Of a stretch of DNA of 62,393 nt, positions 18,237 to 26,871 are shown piece by piece. Below the pieces are notes generated by a model, which saw nothing but the letters and a program-made list of their open reading frames with translations, was not told the DNA's origin and made no database searches. Origin of the DNA: Sporosarcina ureae (lineage in GTDB: Bacteria; Bacillota; Bacilli; Bacillales_A; Planococcaceae). The stretch spans positions 1-62,393 of the forward strand of contig NZ_JARIEA010000078.1 of assembly GCF_029267015.1 (NCBI RefSeq), written 5' to 3'. A program made the translations under genes and the position numbers. Each line of letters starts with the position of its first letter. Position 1 is the first letter of the stretch.

Positions 18237-18250
18237 TGAAAGCGTTTGCA
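18237..18250 (+). promoter_or_regulatory. Putative cre site of the leucine-degradation operon
   Basis: TGAAAGCGTTTGCA matches the CcpA consensus TGWAANCGNTNWCA except for one weak position. It lies 55 bases before the acyl-CoA dehydrogenase start. No convincing -35/-10 pair was recognised in 18080-18304. Confidence 0.6.
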
Positions 18251-18304
18251 ATTTAAGTATTAGCAGAACAATTTGCGGAAATGAAAGAATGGAGGGTATT
18301 GGAT

Positions 18305-19444
18305 ATGAATTTTGATTTGACGGATGAACAACAAATGGTGCGTAAGCTAGTTCGCGAGTTTGCGGAAGCGGAAGTGGCACCAGGAGCAGATGAGCGCGAT
18401 CGTACAGGAGAATTCCCTAAAGAGATTTTTGAAAAGCTTTCTGAGCTCGGTTTGATGGGGCTACCATTCTCGGAAGAATACAGCGGCGGCGGAGCGGATA
18501 CGACGAGTTTTGCGATTGTTACAGAAGAATTGAGCCGTGTCTGCGCGTCGACAGGCATCACGTATTCTGCGCATATTTCACTTGGCGGGGCGCCACTTCA
18601 TTTATTCGGTACGCCGCAGCAAAAAGAGAAATATCTCACGCCGATTTGTACGGGCGAATCGTTCGGGGCGTTTGGATTGACGGAACCGAATGCTGGGTCC
18701 GATGCAGGCGGTACAGAAACGACAGCTGTACTTGAAGGCGATGAGTGGGTCATAAATGGTTCGAAATGTTTCATTACGAATGCGAGTTATGCGAAACATC
18801 TTGCCGTAACGGCGATTACAGACCGTTCGAAAGGTACGAACGGTATCAGTGCATTTATCGTGCCGACTGATGCACCAGGATTTACGGTTATCGCAAACTA
18901 CGAAAAGATGGGACTTCATTCTTCCAATACAACGGAATTGATTCTGGAAAATGTCCGTGTGCCGAAAGAAAATCTTCTTGGTGAAATTGGGAACGGTTAC
19001 AAACAGTTTTTGGCGACGCTTGACGGCGGACGCATTGGCATCGCCGCGATGGGTGTGGGCATTGCACAAGGAGCGTACGAGAAGGCGTTAAATTACGCGC
19101 AGGAACGAAAGCAGTTCGGTAGAAGTATTTCGAACTTCCAGGCGATTCAGTTCAAACTCGCGGATATGGCGATGAATATCGAACTGGCACGCAATATGGT
19201 GTATAAAGCTGCTTGGTTGAAAGATCAAGGCCGTGCTTTCAAAAAAGAAGCGGCATTTGCAAAGTTATTTGCCTCCGAAATGTGCATGCGGGTCTGCGAT
19301 CAAGCAGTGCAGATTCACGGTGGCTATGGCTATATTAAAGAATATCAAGTCGAGCGTTTCTTCCGCGATGCGAAACTTTTAGAAATCGGTGAAGGCACGT
19401 CCGAAGTTCAGCGCATGGTCATTGCAAAACAGATCGGCTGCTGA
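18305..19444 (+). CDS. yngJ: Acyl-CoA dehydrogenase, probably isovaleryl-CoA
   Basis: A 379-residue flavoenzyme with ACAD signature FGLTEPNAGSDAGGTET and C-terminal QIHGGYGY plus GEGTSEVQR, which includes the usual catalytic glutamate of short-chain members. Electrons would go to EtfAB. ATG 18305 has GGAGGG eight bases upstream; the ATG at 18281 lacks a ribosome site. As first gene of a cluster with a split carboxylase, HMG-CoA lyase and hydratase it most likely oxidises isovaleryl-CoA from leucine. Confidence 0.88.
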   Translation: MNFDLTDEQQMVRKLVREFAEAEVAPGADERDRTGEFPKEIFEKLSELGLMGLPFSEEYSGGGADTTSFAIVTEELSRVCASTGITYSAHISLGGAPLHLFGTPQQKEKYLTPICTGESFGAFGLTEPNAGSDAGGTETTAVLEGDEWVINGSKCFITNASYAKHLAVTAITDRSKGTNGISAFIVPTDAPGFTVIANYEKMGLHSSNTTELILENVRVPKENLLGEIGNGYKQFLATLDGGRIGIAAMGVGIAQGAYEKALNYAQERKQFGRSISNFQAIQFKLADMAMNIELARNMVYKAAWLKDQGRAFKKEAAFAKLFASEMCMRVCDQAVQIHGGYGYIKEYQVERFFRDAKLLEIGEGTSEVQRMVIAKQIGC

Positions 19445-19485
19445 TTTGTGAAAGATTTTTAATGAATTAACAAAGGGGCGATTGA

Positions 19486-21459
19486 ATGGATATTGAACGA
19501 GTTTTACAGTTAGCGGCAAATAGTAAACTTATTTATCCTAGTGAAGAAAAGGCGCGCTCGACGTCGATCGGCAGCGCAGAAGCTTTCCAAGAACTTCTCC
19601 GGCAGTCCCAAGAAGATCCCGCGGCATTTTGGGATCAGCAGGCCCGTGAGCTCGAATGGTATGAACCGTGGACAGAGACGATCAGTGGCACACTCCCTGA
19701 TTTCAAGTTTTTCGTCGATGGTATTACGAATCCGAGTATCAATTTACTCGACCGACATATACAAAACGGTGCTGGTAACCGGACGGCGCTCATTTGGGAA
19801 AGTGAGAACGGCGATTCGAAGTTTTATACGTATTCGATGCTTCTTGCGGAAGTGAACCGTTTTTCCAATGTACTTCGGTCATTCGGTGTGAAAAAAGGTG
19901 ATTGTGTTGCGATTTATCTGCCGAACTTAGCGGAGTCAGTCATAGCGGTGCTCGCTTGTTTCCGTGTCGGGGCGATCTACAACGCAGTCTTTTCTGGCTA
20001 TTCTGAGCGCTCTTTATCCGATCGGCTAGCAAGCTTTGAACCTAAAGTCATTGTCACAGCAGATGCGACAATACGCCGGGGCAAAGAAATTCGATTGAAA
20101 GAAAAAGTCGATCAAGTGGTGCCGTCTACTCCTTCAGTTGAAGCGGTCATCGTTGTCAATCGCATGGGTATTGATATCGATATGCAAGAAGGCCGAGATT
20201 ACTGGTGGCATGAGTTGACGGAAAAAGCGAGCATCCATTGCGAACCCGAGCGCCTTGAAGCAAATGAAAGCGGCATAGTTTTCTATACGAGTGGCACAAC
20301 GGGCAAGCCGAAAGGGATCGTGCATTCAGGGACGGCATTCGTAGTGCAGAACTATGTCTACGCAAAATATCATCTCGACCATCGCGATGACGATGTGTTT
20401 TGGTGTACGGCCGACATCGGCTGGCTAACAATGCATATTTGGGGTATCGTCGGATCTCTTGCGAACGGTGTCACGACAGTCGTTTACGAAGGAGCGATCG
20501 ATTATCCCGAGAAGACACGTTTTTATGAAATCATTGAAAAATATCGTGTCAACAAACTATTTACAGCTCCAACAGCGCTGCGTATGTTGAAAAGCATGGG
20601 CGAGAAGCCGATTGAGCAGTTTGATTTATCATGCCTTGACGTGATCGCACTCGTCGGCGAGCCGTTCGATGCGGAGACGTGGCACTGGACATATGAAGTG
20701 CTCGGCAAGAAAAAAGTTTATATTAACAACACGTGGGGACAGACTGAAACAGCTGGCTCGCCGATTGCAGGAGCAGCCTGGTTGACGCCGATGAAACCCG
20801 GCTCTTCCGGCTCACCATTTTTGGGCGCAGTGTTGGATGTCGTCAATGAAGCGGGCGAACCCGTGAAAGCCGGGCAGCTCGGCAACTTGATCATTAAACA
20901 GCCGTTTCCGATGCTGTGCCGAACGATTTGGAGAGAGCCGGAACGTTACTACGGTTCATACTACAGCCAAGTCGACGGTAGCTACTATGCAAGCGATCTC
21001 GCGCTGATCGACGAAGACGGCTATATTTGGGTAGTCGGCCGTTCCGACGATGCGTTCAACGTTGCAGGTCACCGTTTGAGCACGATGGAAATGGAAAGTG
21101 CTGTGCTTGAATGTGCAGGTGTGGCGGAATGCGCGGTCATTGGTGTGCCGGATGAAATTAAAGGAGAAGTGCCTTTCGTTTTTGTCCGCCTTTCTGAAGA
21201 TGCAGCAGATGGGCAAGAAGTTGTAGAGCGGATTAAAGAAAACATCATCCGCCAAATCGGAAAAATAGCCCAGCCGAAAGAAATCGTTGTAACTGACTCC
21301 CTGCCGAAAACAGTGAGTGGGAAAATTATGCGCCGCTTAATTAAAGAAATCGTTACAACAGGCAGTGTCGCAGGCGATGTGACAGGTCTTGAAGATCCGT
21401 CGACAGTTGTGGAACTTCAGAGCGTTATGGAAGCGAAACCTGCAGGACAAATAAAATGA
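19486..21459 (+). CDS. Acyl-CoA synthetase, acetyl-CoA synthetase-like
   Basis: The 657-residue enzyme has the length and N-terminal cap of acetyl-CoA synthetases, the P-loop YTSGTTGKPKG (267-277) and the C-terminal acetylatable-type lysine in PKTVSGK (Lys613). The acyl-pocket motif reads NTWGQTET (415-422), where acetyl-CoA synthetases have WWQTET. The Gly in place of the second Trp predicts a larger acid, such as isovalerate or another branched acid, or acetoacetate. B. subtilis has a different type (YngI) at the equivalent place. Confidence 0.82.
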   Translation: MDIERVLQLAANSKLIYPSEEKARSTSIGSAEAFQELLRQSQEDPAAFWDQQARELEWYEPWTETISGTLPDFKFFVDGITNPSINLLDRHIQNGAGNRTALIWESENGDSKFYTYSMLLAEVNRFSNVLRSFGVKKGDCVAIYLPNLAESVIAVLACFRVGAIYNAVFSGYSERSLSDRLASFEPKVIVTADATIRRGKEIRLKEKVDQVVPSTPSVEAVIVVNRMGIDIDMQEGRDYWWHELTEKASIHCEPERLEANESGIVFYTSGTTGKPKGIVHSGTAFVVQNYVYAKYHLDHRDDDVFWCTADIGWLTMHIWGIVGSLANGVTTVVYEGAIDYPEKTRFYEIIEKYRVNKLFTAPTALRMLKSMGEKPIEQFDLSCLDVIALVGEPFDAETWHWTYEVLGKKKVYINNTWGQTETAGSPIAGAAWLTPMKPGSSGSPFLGAVLDVVNEAGEPVKAGQLGNLIIKQPFPMLCRTIWREPERYYGSYYSQVDGSYYASDLALIDEDGYIWVVGRSDDAFNVAGHRLSTMEMESAVLECAGVAECAVIGVPDEIKGEVPFVFVRLSEDAADGQEVVERIKENIIRQIGKIAQPKEIVVTDSLPKTVSGKIMRRLIKEIVTTGSVAGDVTGLEDPSTVVELQSVMEAKPAGQIK

Positions 21460-21541
21460 ATAGTGGAGCGATTCTCTTTACAGCCAGCCTCCTCTTTTCT
21501 TAAAAGGCTAGATTACATGATTAATTGAAAGGGTGAACATC

Positions 21542-22909
21542 ATGTTTAAGAAAATTTTGATTGCGAATCGCGGGGAAATAGCGGCCCGTGTCATGCGTAC
21601 ATGCAAAGCTCTCGGCATTCAAACGGTCGGTGTCTATTCGGAAGCAGATGCGGAAGCTGTCCACGTCAAGCAGGCGGATGAAGTATATTTGCTCGGAGGA
21701 CCGCGTGTAACGGAAAGTTATATGAAAATCGATAAAATTTTAGAAGCAGCGCATCAATCAAAAGCAGAAGCCATCCATCCAGGCTATGGTCTGCTTTCGG
21801 AAAATGCGGAATTTGCGCGACGTTGCGAAGAGGAAGGATTTGTGTTCATCGGGCCTTCACCTGAAGTCATTTCTGAAATGGGCAGCAAAATCGCGTCCCG
21901 CAAGGCGATGGAAAAAGCCGGTGTTCCAGTCGTACCGGGTGTCACTCGTTCGCTAGCAGACGCGGAAGAAGCAATCGAAGTGGCTGAAAGCATTGGCTAC
22001 CCGGTTATGCTGAAGGCATCTGCAGGTGGTGGCGGAATCGGTATGCAAGTCGTTTACGGCGCTGACGAAATAAGCAAAGCCTTTGAAGGTAATCAAAAAC
22101 GAGCTACTGATTTCTTCGGGGATGGTGCGATGTATATTGAAAAATTCGTTGAAAAACCACGCCATATTGAAATTCAGATTTTAGCGGATAACGAAGGAAA
22201 TACAGTGTACTTATGGGAGCGCGAATGCTCAATCCAGCGCCGCCACCAAAAAGTCGTGGAAGAAGCACCGTCTTCATTCATTTCGGAAGAGACGCGAAGA
22301 AAAATGGGTGAAGCGGCGGTTAAAGCAGCGAAGTCCATCGGCTATAAAAATGCCGGAACAATCGAGTTTTTAATCGACGCAGATCAAAACTTCTATTTTC
22401 TTGAAATGAATACAAGGCTGCAAGTCGAGCACCCGATCACGGAAGAAATTACTGGGCTTGACTTAGTAAAAGAACAGTTGGATATCGCCGCCGGGAAAAC
22501 ACTTTCATTTGCGCAGGCAGACGTCAAACGCGATGGGCACGCAATTGAAGTGCGGATTTACGCAGAAGATCCGAAAACATTTTTCCCTTCACCCGGAACG
22601 ATCACGAAACTGAAGCTGCCTGAAGGAACAGGCATCCGCCACGAATTGGCAGTCCACGGTGAGTCGGTCGTCACACCGTTCTACGACCCGATGATCGCGA
22701 AACTCGTTGTCAAAGGCAAAGACCGCGACGAAGCAATCGAACGACTACAAGAAGCGCTTTCGAATTACCATATAGAAGGTATCAAGACGAATATTCCTAT
22801 GCTTCAGGAAGTAGCAGCGCATGAAGCATTCCGTTTGGGAGATACAACGACCGAATTCGTAGAAAAATATTTGACAAAGAAAAAGAAAAAACAAAAGCAG
22901 ACGAAATGA
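21542..22909 (+). CDS. yngHA: Biotin carboxylase subunit of an acyl-CoA carboxylase
   Basis: A 455-residue biotin carboxylase: N-terminal KILIANRGEIAARV, HPGYGLLSENA, ATP-grasp loop ASAGGGGIGMQ and EMNTRLQVEHPITE. It carboxylates the biotin of the small carrier encoded next. In context it is the biotin carboxylase half of methylcrotonyl-CoA carboxylase, as in the B. subtilis yng cluster. ATG 21542 follows AAAGGGTG; the GTG at 21533 lies inside that site. The last ~12 residues are lysine-rich. Confidence 0.9.
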   Translation: MFKKILIANRGEIAARVMRTCKALGIQTVGVYSEADAEAVHVKQADEVYLLGGPRVTESYMKIDKILEAAHQSKAEAIHPGYGLLSENAEFARRCEEEGFVFIGPSPEVISEMGSKIASRKAMEKAGVPVVPGVTRSLADAEEAIEVAESIGYPVMLKASAGGGGIGMQVVYGADEISKAFEGNQKRATDFFGDGAMYIEKFVEKPRHIEIQILADNEGNTVYLWERECSIQRRHQKVVEEAPSSFISEETRRKMGEAAVKAAKSIGYKNAGTIEFLIDADQNFYFLEMNTRLQVEHPITEEITGLDLVKEQLDIAAGKTLSFAQADVKRDGHAIEVRIYAEDPKTFFPSPGTITKLKLPEGTGIRHELAVHGESVVTPFYDPMIAKLVVKGKDRDEAIERLQEALSNYHIEGIKTNIPMLQEVAAHEAFRLGDTTTEFVEKYLTKKKKKQKQTK

Positions 22910-22926
22910 CTCTGGGAGGAATTAGT

Positions 22927-23139
22927 ATGACTGAAATTACTGCAAGCATGGCAGGCAGCGTTTGGAAAGTACTCGTCAAAGTAGGAGACGAAGTAGAAGA
23001 AGACCAAGACATCGCAATCTTGGAATCGATGAAAATGGAAATACCGATTGCTACTGATTTTGATGGAGTCGTAAAAGAGGTAAAAGTGAACGAAGGCGAA
23101 TTTGTCAATGAAGGGGACGTCATCGCAGTCATTGAATAA
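22927..23139 (+). CDS. yngHB: Biotin/lipoyl carrier protein
   Basis: A 70-residue free-standing biotinyl domain with the attachment motif ESMKMEIPI; the biotinylated lysine is Lys36. In most methylcrotonyl-CoA carboxylases this domain is fused to the biotin carboxylase. Here it is separate, as in Bacillus. The ATG at 22927 follows GGGAGG; an upstream ATG at 22906 overlaps the previous stop and is less well placed. Confidence 0.92.
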   Translation: MTEITASMAGSVWKVLVKVGDEVEEDQDIAILESMKMEIPIATDFDGVVKEVKVNEGEFVNEGDVIAVIE

Positions 23140-23159
23140 TTCCTGTAGAAGGAGATGAA

Positions 23160-24077
23160 ATGATGAAATGGCCTGAAACGATTACGATTAAAGAAGTAGG
23201 ACCGCGCGACGGACTGCAAAACGAAAAAATCTTCATTCCGACAGAAGACAAAATTGCCTGGATTAATAAGTTGTCCAAAAGCGGCCTGACATCGATTGAA
23301 GTGACGTCTTTCGTTAATCCGAAATGGATACCGGCACTCGCGGACGCAAGTGTTGTGATGGCGGGCATTCAGCGGGAGCCGGGCATCACTTATTCAGCAC
23401 TTGTCCCAAACCGTCAAGGGCTTGAACGAGCATTTGCGGCCAATATCGATGAAGCGGCTGTGTTCATGTCGGCAAGCGAAACACATAATTTGAAAAACAT
23501 TAATAAGACGATCGCGGATACATTGCCTGTATTAAAAGAAATTGTACAAGACGCGAATGCGGCGGGCAAGAAGACAAGAGGCTATGTGTCTACAGTGTTT
23601 GGCTGTCCATACGAAGGCATGGTTGATACAGAAGCGGTAGTCCGGGTGTCGGAATCGCTGTTTGACATGGGTATTGACGAATTGTCGTTAGGCGATACGA
23701 TCGGCGTTGCGAATCCGCGTCAAGTCCAGGAAGTACTTGACGTGTTGCTGAAACGTTTTCCGGAAGACAAATTGGCGATGCATTTCCATGACACGCGTGG
23801 GACTGCTTTAGCGAATGTCCTAGCCTCGCTTGATATGGGCATTACGGTGTTCGACAGTTCAACTGGCGGACTTGGGGGCTGTCCGTACGCACCGGGTGCT
23901 TCAGGCAACGCCGCGACGGACGATTTATTGTATATGCTGCACAGTATGGGCATTCATACGGGTGTCGATGAAGAAAAGATTTTAGCGGCATCCGCGTTTA
24001 TTCAAGAAAAAATCGGCTATGCACTTCCTAGTAAAAACTTGCAGGCTGCCGGTGCGCATGATAAGCGAAGGACGTGA
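23160..24077 (+). CDS. yngG: Hydroxymethylglutaryl-CoA lyase
   Basis: A 305-residue TIM-barrel lyase that cleaves HMG-CoA to acetyl-CoA and acetoacetate, the last step of leucine breakdown. The motifs KEVGPRDGLQNE, AMHFHDTRGTALAN and the cysteine loop GGLGGCPYAPGASGN are intact. The start may be ATG 23160 or 23163; both follow AAGGAG. It ends five bases before the hydratase gene. Confidence 0.93.
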   Translation: MMKWPETITIKEVGPRDGLQNEKIFIPTEDKIAWINKLSKSGLTSIEVTSFVNPKWIPALADASVVMAGIQREPGITYSALVPNRQGLERAFAANIDEAAVFMSASETHNLKNINKTIADTLPVLKEIVQDANAAGKKTRGYVSTVFGCPYEGMVDTEAVVRVSESLFDMGIDELSLGDTIGVANPRQVQEVLDVLLKRFPEDKLAMHFHDTRGTALANVLASLDMGITVFDSSTGGLGGCPYAPGASGNAATDDLLYMLHSMGIHTGVDEEKILAASAFIQEKIGYALPSKNLQAAGAHDKRRT

Positions 24078-24081
24078 GTGA

Positions 24082-24864
24082 ATGGGGAATAAAGTGTTAG
24101 TAGAGAGGCGCGACGACGGAATTGTGATCATCTTATTGAATCGTCCCGAAGCGGCGAATGCATTGTCAGTCGAGATGCTGAACGGACTTTACAATGCGCT
24201 GCTAGAATGTCGCTACGACCTGGAGATCCGCGCAGTTATTATAACAGGTGCCGGTGAAAAAGCATTTTGTGCGGGCGCTGATTTAAAAGAACGCTCAGGA
24301 ATGAATCCGGTCGATGTCCGCAAGACAGTTTCATTGATCCGCCAGACAATTAACAGTATTGAATCACTGCCGCAGCCGGTTATCGCTGCAATTAACGGCG
24401 TTGCACTTGGCGGTGGTACAGAACTGGCGCTGGCATGTGACATCCGTATTGCAGCAGAGACGGCAAAGTTCGGATTGACTGAAACTTCGCTCGGTATTAT
24501 TCCGGGAGCCGGCGGTACGCAGCGACTGCCTAGATTGATCGGCAAAGGACGAGCGAAAGAGCTTATTTTCACAGCACGCAGAGTCGAAGCGGCAGAAGCA
24601 TTGGAAATCGGACTCGCTGAATATATTGTGGCATCTGATCAGCTGATGAATAAAGCACTTGCTGTCGCGGGACAAATCGCAGCGAACGGGCCGCTTGCCG
24701 TCGCGCAGGCGAAGTTCGCGATTGACCACGGTTATGACGTCGAACTGCAGACGGGACTCGCCATCGAACAGAACGCCTATGAAGTGACGATTCCTTCCAA
24801 AGACCGACTCGAAGGACTGCAGGCATTCAAAGAAAAACGCAAGCCTATATACATTGGCGAATGA
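24082..24864 (+). CDS. yngF: Enoyl-CoA hydratase, probably methylglutaconyl-CoA
   Basis: A 260-residue crotonase-fold protein with INGVALGGGTELALACD and both catalytic glutamates (LTETSLGIIPGAGGTQ and RAKELIF). Its place between HMG-CoA lyase and the carboxyltransferase gene implies hydration of 3-methylglutaconyl-CoA to HMG-CoA. It is distinct from the fadB product at 2913. The start is near the lyase stop, indicating coupling. Confidence 0.87.
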   Translation: MGNKVLVERRDDGIVIILLNRPEAANALSVEMLNGLYNALLECRYDLEIRAVIITGAGEKAFCAGADLKERSGMNPVDVRKTVSLIRQTINSIESLPQPVIAAINGVALGGGTELALACDIRIAAETAKFGLTETSLGIIPGAGGTQRLPRLIGKGRAKELIFTARRVEAAEALEIGLAEYIVASDQLMNKALAVAGQIAANGPLAVAQAKFAIDHGYDVELQTGLAIEQNAYEVTIPSKDRLEGLQAFKEKRKPIYIGE

Positions 24865-24890
24865 GGAATGATCATAAGGGAGGCAGGACT

Positions 24891-26435
24891 ATGACTACAG
24901 ATACGAAATCTTTGCAGCAAGCATTGAATGAAAGAGTAGAGCAGATTAAAGAAGGTGGCGCATCAAAATACCATGAAAAAAATGCAGAACAAGGGAAAAT
25001 ATTCGTCCGTGATCGCTTGAAATTACTATTCGATTCAGATCTTGAAATCGAAGACGGCCAATTCGCGAACTGCATGGCGGGCGATCTTCCTGCTGACGGC
25101 GTTGTAACAGGCATGGGGAAGATTAACGGCCAAGTTGTTTGCGTCATGGCGAATGATTCCACAATTAAAGCAGGCTCATGGGGCGCACGGACAGTGGAAA
25201 AAATTATCCGCATCCAAGAAACTGCTGAAAAATTGAATGTACCGCTCATATATTTAGTCGATTCAGCAGGCGCACGGATTACGGATCAAGTTGAAATGTT
25301 CCCGGGTCGCCGCGGTGCAGGTAGAATTTTCTACAATCAAGTGAAATTGTCTGGCCGCATTCCGCAAATTTGCGTATTGTTCGGACCGTCAGCTGCTGGC
25401 GGTGCGTATATCCCAGCGTTTTGCGATATCGTCATTATGGTCGACAAAAACGCATCGATGTACCTTGGATCGCCGCGCATGGCAGAAATGGTCATCGGCG
25501 AAAAAGTAACGCTCGAAGAAATGGGCGGCGCGCGCATGCACTGTTCAACTTCAGGCTGCGGCGATGTGCTAGCAAAAAACGAAGAAGACGCAATCGCGGC
25601 GGCGCGAAGATATTTATCGTATTTCCCGGCAAACTTTTCGGAAAAGCCGCCTGTACATGATGCTGTGTCGCCGAAACAGCTGGATAAGACACTTGAAGAA
25701 ATCATTCCTAAAAATGAAAATGCTCCGTTTAATATGCACGACTTGATCAAAGGGATTATCGATGAAGATTCATTTTTTGAAATTAAGAAACTGTTTGCAG
25801 GCGAGCTCATTACTGGCCTTGCGCGCATCGATGGAAAAGCAGTCGGCATTATCGCGAACCAACCGCGCGTTAAAGGTGGCGTGCTATTCCACGACTCTGC
25901 TGACAAATCGGCTAAGTTCATCAACCTTTGCGATGCATTTCACATTCCGCTACTGTTCTTAGTCGACGTTCCTGGATTCATGGTCGGGACTAAAGTAGAA
26001 CGTGCAGGCATCATCCGCCACGGTGCGAAAATGATTTCTGCAATGGCAGAAGCGACAGTGCCAAAGATTTCCGTCATCGTCCGCAAAGCATATGGCGCAG
26101 GGTTGTACGCTATGGCAGGCCCGGCATTTGAACCAGACGCGTGTTTAGCGTTGCCAACCGCTTCCATCGCTGTTATGGGGCCGGACGCAGCTATCAACGC
26201 AGTCTACGCAAATAAAATCGCCGCGTTGCCTGAAGAAGAGCGAGCAGCTTATATTGAAGAGAAGCGTAACGAATACAAAGAAGATATCGATATTTACCAT
26301 TTAGCTTCAGAAATGATTATCGACGGTATCGTCCCCGCAGACTCACTGCGCGGTGAGCTGATTACGCGCTACGAAGCATATGCGACGAAATATATCCAGT
26401 TTACAAACCGCAAGCATCCGGTTTATCCGGTGTGA
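24891..26435 (+). CDS. yngE: Acyl-CoA carboxylase carboxyltransferase subunit
   Basis: The 514-residue protein is the biotin-dependent carboxyltransferase with two crotonase-like halves. Visible motifs include YLVDSAGARITDQ, FGPSAAGGAYIPAF, YLGSPRMAEMVIGE and VPGFMVGTKVERAGIIRHGA. Together with the carboxylase and the carrier it should form methylcrotonyl-CoA carboxylase; propionyl-CoA is a possible alternative substrate. ATG 24891 follows AAGGGAGG. It is the last gene of the operon. Confidence 0.88.
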   Translation: MTTDTKSLQQALNERVEQIKEGGASKYHEKNAEQGKIFVRDRLKLLFDSDLEIEDGQFANCMAGDLPADGVVTGMGKINGQVVCVMANDSTIKAGSWGARTVEKIIRIQETAEKLNVPLIYLVDSAGARITDQVEMFPGRRGAGRIFYNQVKLSGRIPQICVLFGPSAAGGAYIPAFCDIVIMVDKNASMYLGSPRMAEMVIGEKVTLEEMGGARMHCSTSGCGDVLAKNEEDAIAAARRYLSYFPANFSEKPPVHDAVSPKQLDKTLEEIIPKNENAPFNMHDLIKGIIDEDSFFEIKKLFAGELITGLARIDGKAVGIIANQPRVKGGVLFHDSADKSAKFINLCDAFHIPLLFLVDVPGFMVGTKVERAGIIRHGAKMISAMAEATVPKISVIVRKAYGAGLYAMAGPAFEPDACLALPTASIAVMGPDAAINAVYANKIAALPEEERAAYIEEKRNEYKEDIDIYHLASEMIIDGIVPADSLRGELITRYEAYATKYIQFTNRKHPVYPV

Positions 26436-26470
26436 TGGAAGGTGACAAGTACCGCGTCACCATGAACTGA

Positions 26471-26517
26471 ACCCCAAATGATTGACACTTTAAAAAGTGA
26501 CTCCATTTGGGGTTTTT
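26471..26517 (+). terminator. Terminator of the leucine-degradation operon
   Basis: ACCCCAAATG (26471-26480) pairs with CATTTGGGGT (26504-26513) around an inner CACTT/AAGTG stem, followed by T's. Confidence 0.9.
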
Positions 26518-26871
26518 AAATGCCGCGGCCTATGTATACTGAAGGTAACTATTCTGATAGGAGTGTTTTATATGAGTAAAATAATTTTCTGTTAGAATTA
26601 AATCCCTGCATTCACTCTGAATATATCAAGTTGTATAAAAAGTTTTTAAGATATAGAGCATTTCCGTGGAATATGGAATGTTCTATATTTTTGTCTATAA
26701 TAAAATGAATTTATATCATTGTTGAGCTAGCTTTTTCCAAACTGTGATTTCTAGGTAGAGAAAAAAAGGAAATCGCGATATGATAGGGATAGCTCAAACT
26801 TTATTATTTCTAGGATAGAGTTTGTTATTCGTACAGTTCAACAGGGTGTTAGATGTAGAGGGGGAATTAGT
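26518..26871. other. Intergenic stretch with a short transcription-unit-like island
   Basis: No real gene is supported. A ribosome site AGGAG precedes an ATG (26572) that opens only a seven-codon frame, MSKIIFC. Shifting frame continues for about 40 further codons, which might be gene decay or chance. An imperfect hairpin (about 26651-26690: ATAGAGCATTTCC with GGAATGTTCTAT) is followed by ATTTTTGT and could be a terminator. The region just before the next gene has two similar AACT...ATTTCTAGG words. Confidence 0.4.

Noticed and set aside
25337..25924. 195-codon minus-strand frame inside the carboxyltransferase gene
   Set aside because: It is a shadow frame caused by the codon use of the real gene; no motif supports it.
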